From: Treponema sp. OMZ 838
Lineage (GTDB): Bacteria > Spirochaetota > Spirochaetia > Treponematales > Treponemataceae
DNA: 64,000 nt
NCBI RefSeq assembly: GCF_000775995.1
Contig: NZ_CP009227.1
Coordinates: 310,001-374,000, forward strand
Reading direction: 5' to 3'
The translations under genes were made by a program, and so were the position numbers. This document shows, piece after piece, positions 62,276 to 64,000 of this stretch (position 1 is the first letter of the stretch; each line of letters starts with the position of its first letter). Below the pieces are notes generated by a model that worked only from the letters and a program-made list of their open reading frames with translations, ran no database searches and was not told where the DNA came from.

Positions 62276-64000
62276 ATGAGTGAACAAGCGGATGTGCGGG
62301 AAGTGCTTCATCAATATGCGCTGTCGGCGCCTAAAACCAGCGGCGTGTATTTGTGGCGGGATGAAAAAGATATCGTTATTTATGTCGGCAAGGCGAAATC
62401 GCTCAAGAATAGACTGAGTTCGTATTTTGCGTCAAAGCGGGATATTAAAACCCGTATCCTCGTTTCGCGTGCGCGCCGTATCGAGTATATTCAAACCGAT
62501 AATGAGTATGAGGCACTGCTGCTTGAAAATAATCTGATTAAAAAATACAAGCCGCGCTACAATATCAATCTCAAAGACGGAAAAACCTATCCCGTGCTCA
62601 AAATTACCAATGAACGCTATCCGCGGCTGTACCGAACGCGGCGGATACAAAACGACGGCGCCCGGTATTTCGGCCCCTTTCCCAATGTGCCGGCTGTTGA
62701 TGACTTTTTGTCGCTCATTAAACGGACCTATACACTGCGGCAATGCAAGCGTCTAAAAAAGCGTAAACCCTGTCTGTATTTTCATATCGGCCGATGCAGC
62801 GCGCCCTGTGCGGATAAAATTTCCGAAACCGACTATCGGAAAGATATTGATGAAATTGCGCTGCTGCTTGAAGGAGACTTGAAAAAACCGCTCGCCGAAT
62901 TAACGGAAAAGATGAAAGCAGCAGCTGCTGCCCGCGAATTTGAAAAGGCCGCCCGTATCAGAGACGGGATGCAAGCAGTACGAGCGCTTCGAGGCCAGAA
63001 CTCCGTTGAAGATATGGATCCGGAAGCCCGCGACTATATCGGATGGGCGGCGGAGGGAGCGCTGATTACGTTTACCGTGTTTAAAATGCGAGGCGGCAAG
63101 GTTGTCGGACGGGACTTATACCGAACGGAAAGCCTCAAAGATGAAGCCGAGGTATTACCCGAATTTCTCATTGCCTACTACACCGACCCGAAGCAGATTC
63201 CGCCGCATATCTTTGTGTGTGCGGGACAGGAGTATGAACTCGCGGAGCAATGGTTTGCCGACCGGCTCGGCGTTAAAGTTACTATCACGGCGATTCTGTT
63301 GGAAGAGCGGAAACAAGCCGCTGCAACGGATACGGAAAGCATCACCGCTGAGAACGAACATGCATATCATATTGATAACACCGAAGCGGCAGCCGCCGAA
63401 AAAACGCCTGTATATGGCGTCGTTACACCTGATGAGACTGATACCACACCGGTATCCGGCAGCGCAAGCGAACCGGAGGTATCAAAACAAACAGTGGCTA
63501 CATCAAATACCGCAGGTAGGTCGGAGATACCGGAGCGGACGGGAGCAGACCGTCTGTCTCCTTCCGTACTTCGGCGGCATAAAGCGGCGCTTGCAATGGC
63601 GCAGTTTAACGCCAAAGAGGACGCTGCCCGCCGCGTAAAGGAACTGGGAGACTTCCCTGCCCTGGAAGAACTCCAAAAGATATTATCGCTTGACCGTCCG
63701 CCCCACCGCATCGAAGGTTTCGATATCGCTCATTTGCACGGCAAGTACACGGTTGCAAGCCTCATCTCGTTTAAGGACGGCAATCCCGACAAAAAGAACT
63801 ACCGGATTTTCAGACTGCGCACTACGGACGGCATTATCGATGACTACGCCTCCATGCGGGAAGCGGTGGCGCGGCGGTATACCCGTTTGCTGAACGAGGC
63901 GGCGGAACTGCCCGACCTGATTATGATAGACGGCGGCATCGGACAGGTAAATGCGGCCAAAGCGGTACTCGATGCATTGGAGCTGGATATTCCGCTGGTA
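62276..64000 (+). CDS. uvrC: UvrABC excision nuclease subunit C (partial, runs off the window)
   Basis: UvrC makes the 3' and 5' cuts in nucleotide excision repair. The 575 codons present show the GIY-YIG-type domain at about 20-46 (SGVYLWRDEKDIVIYVGKAKSLKNRL), the UVR segment near 200-240 (AREFEKAARIRDGMQAV) and the start of the UvrC RNase-H-like nuclease (DRPPHRIEGFDIAHLHGKYTVAS near 471). An unusual insertion of about 80 residues rich in T, E, A and S lies at about 345-430. The start has no strong Shine-Dalgarno. The C-terminus is outside the window. Confidence 0.95.
   Translation, partial: MSEQADVREVLHQYALSAPKTSGVYLWRDEKDIVIYVGKAKSLKNRLSSYFASKRDIKTRILVSRARRIEYIQTDNEYEALLLENNLIKKYKPRYNINLKDGKTYPVLKITNERYPRLYRTRRIQNDGARYFGPFPNVPAVDDFLSLIKRTYTLRQCKRLKKRKPCLYFHIGRCSAPCADKISETDYRKDIDEIALLLEGDLKKPLAELTEKMKAAAAAREFEKAARIRDGMQAVRALRGQNSVEDMDPEARDYIGWAAEGALITFTVFKMRGGKVVGRDLYRTESLKDEAEVLPEFLIAYYTDPKQIPPHIFVCAGQEYELAEQWFADRLGVKVTITAILLEERKQAAATDTESITAENEHAYHIDNTEAAAAEKTPVYGVVTPDETDTTPVSGSASEPEVSKQTVATSNTAGRSEIPERTGADRLSPSVLRRHKAALAMAQFNAKEDAARRVKELGDFPALEELQKILSLDRPPHRIEGFDIAHLHGKYTVASLISFKDGNPDKKNYRIFRLRTTDGIIDDYASMREAVARRYTRLLNEAAELPDLIMIDGGIGQVNAAKAVLDALELDIPLV

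Overview
The window looks like chromosome of a host-associated spirochaete of the genus Treponema, most likely one of the oral species with a more balanced base composition than T. denticola (the T. vincentii / T. medium kind). This is inference. It rests on gene content (SelA/SelB, GTP-type PEPCK, class I aldolase, GlgC, many lipoproteins, a spirochaete-type DUF5312-like protein, Rpn-family nuclease paralogs) and on the abundance of palindromic intergenic repeats. It could not be checked against a database.

Layout. 0-4.6 kb (+): end of an unknown gene, a MATE exporter, then selA and selB. 4.9-12.9 kb: a chemotaxis receptor (-), the ribosome hibernation factor hpf (+), class I fumarase (-), two small exported proteins and a trypsin-like protease fused to a barrel-like C-terminus and split by an in-frame A AAA AAG slip site, then a metallo-beta-lactamase-fold protein and a pentapeptide-repeat protein (-). 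13.7-18.6 kb (-): sugar-type ABC importer (binding lipoprotein and two permeases, no ATPase) with an M81 peptidase. 18.8-24.5 kb (-): Sir2 deacylase, RNase HI, DAHP synthase, AI-2E-family permease, nagB and nagA. 24.6-26.5 kb (+): DHH phosphoesterase and queH. 26.9-39.7 kb: ABC-F ATPase, SH3 protein, solute-binding lipoprotein (+), outer-membrane barrel protein, small exported protein, DUF5312-like protein, Dus, TatD and PEPCK. 39.9-48.2 kb: metQ and a TPR protein (+), TIGR03943-like protein, apbE and a large GH13 enzyme (-), and class I FBP aldolase (+). 48.2-57.4 kb: an accessory zone with two Rpn-family genes (one decayed), a fragment related to the end of the neighbouring giant gene, an unknown small gene, and a 2155-residue Ig-like lipoprotein (-). 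57.8-64 kb: glgC (+), a brnT/brnA toxin-antitoxin pair flanked by a 240-250 bp duplication, an alpha/beta hydrolase (-), a third Rpn gene (-), and uvrC (+) running off the end.

How the genes work together. Central carbon genes cluster loosely: PEPCK, aldolase, fumarase, GlgC (glycogen), GH13 glucan hydrolysis, and NagA/NagB amino-sugar catabolism. selA and selB form a compact selenocysteine-insertion operon; no selC tRNA was found in the window.

The most unusual signal is not a gene. At least seven copies of a roughly 90-125 nt unit occur in four intergenic clusters (13.45-13.57, 26.46-26.90, 49.00-49.13 and 50.72-50.90 kb). Each unit is three hairpins in fixed order: a short NGGA-loop hairpin followed by GTGGTTC or a variant, a hairpin usually opened by AGTAGCGA, and a long hairpin with loop context ACA-NGGA-TGT. 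The stems differ between copies but stay complementary, and the loops are kept. The third-hairpin loop matches the known CsrA in-vitro-selected site (RUACARGGAUGU). The units could therefore be CsrA-binding RNA elements or a mobile repeat that mimics them. Related but distinct nested palindromes sit at 4.63-4.82 and 20.11-20.26 kb.
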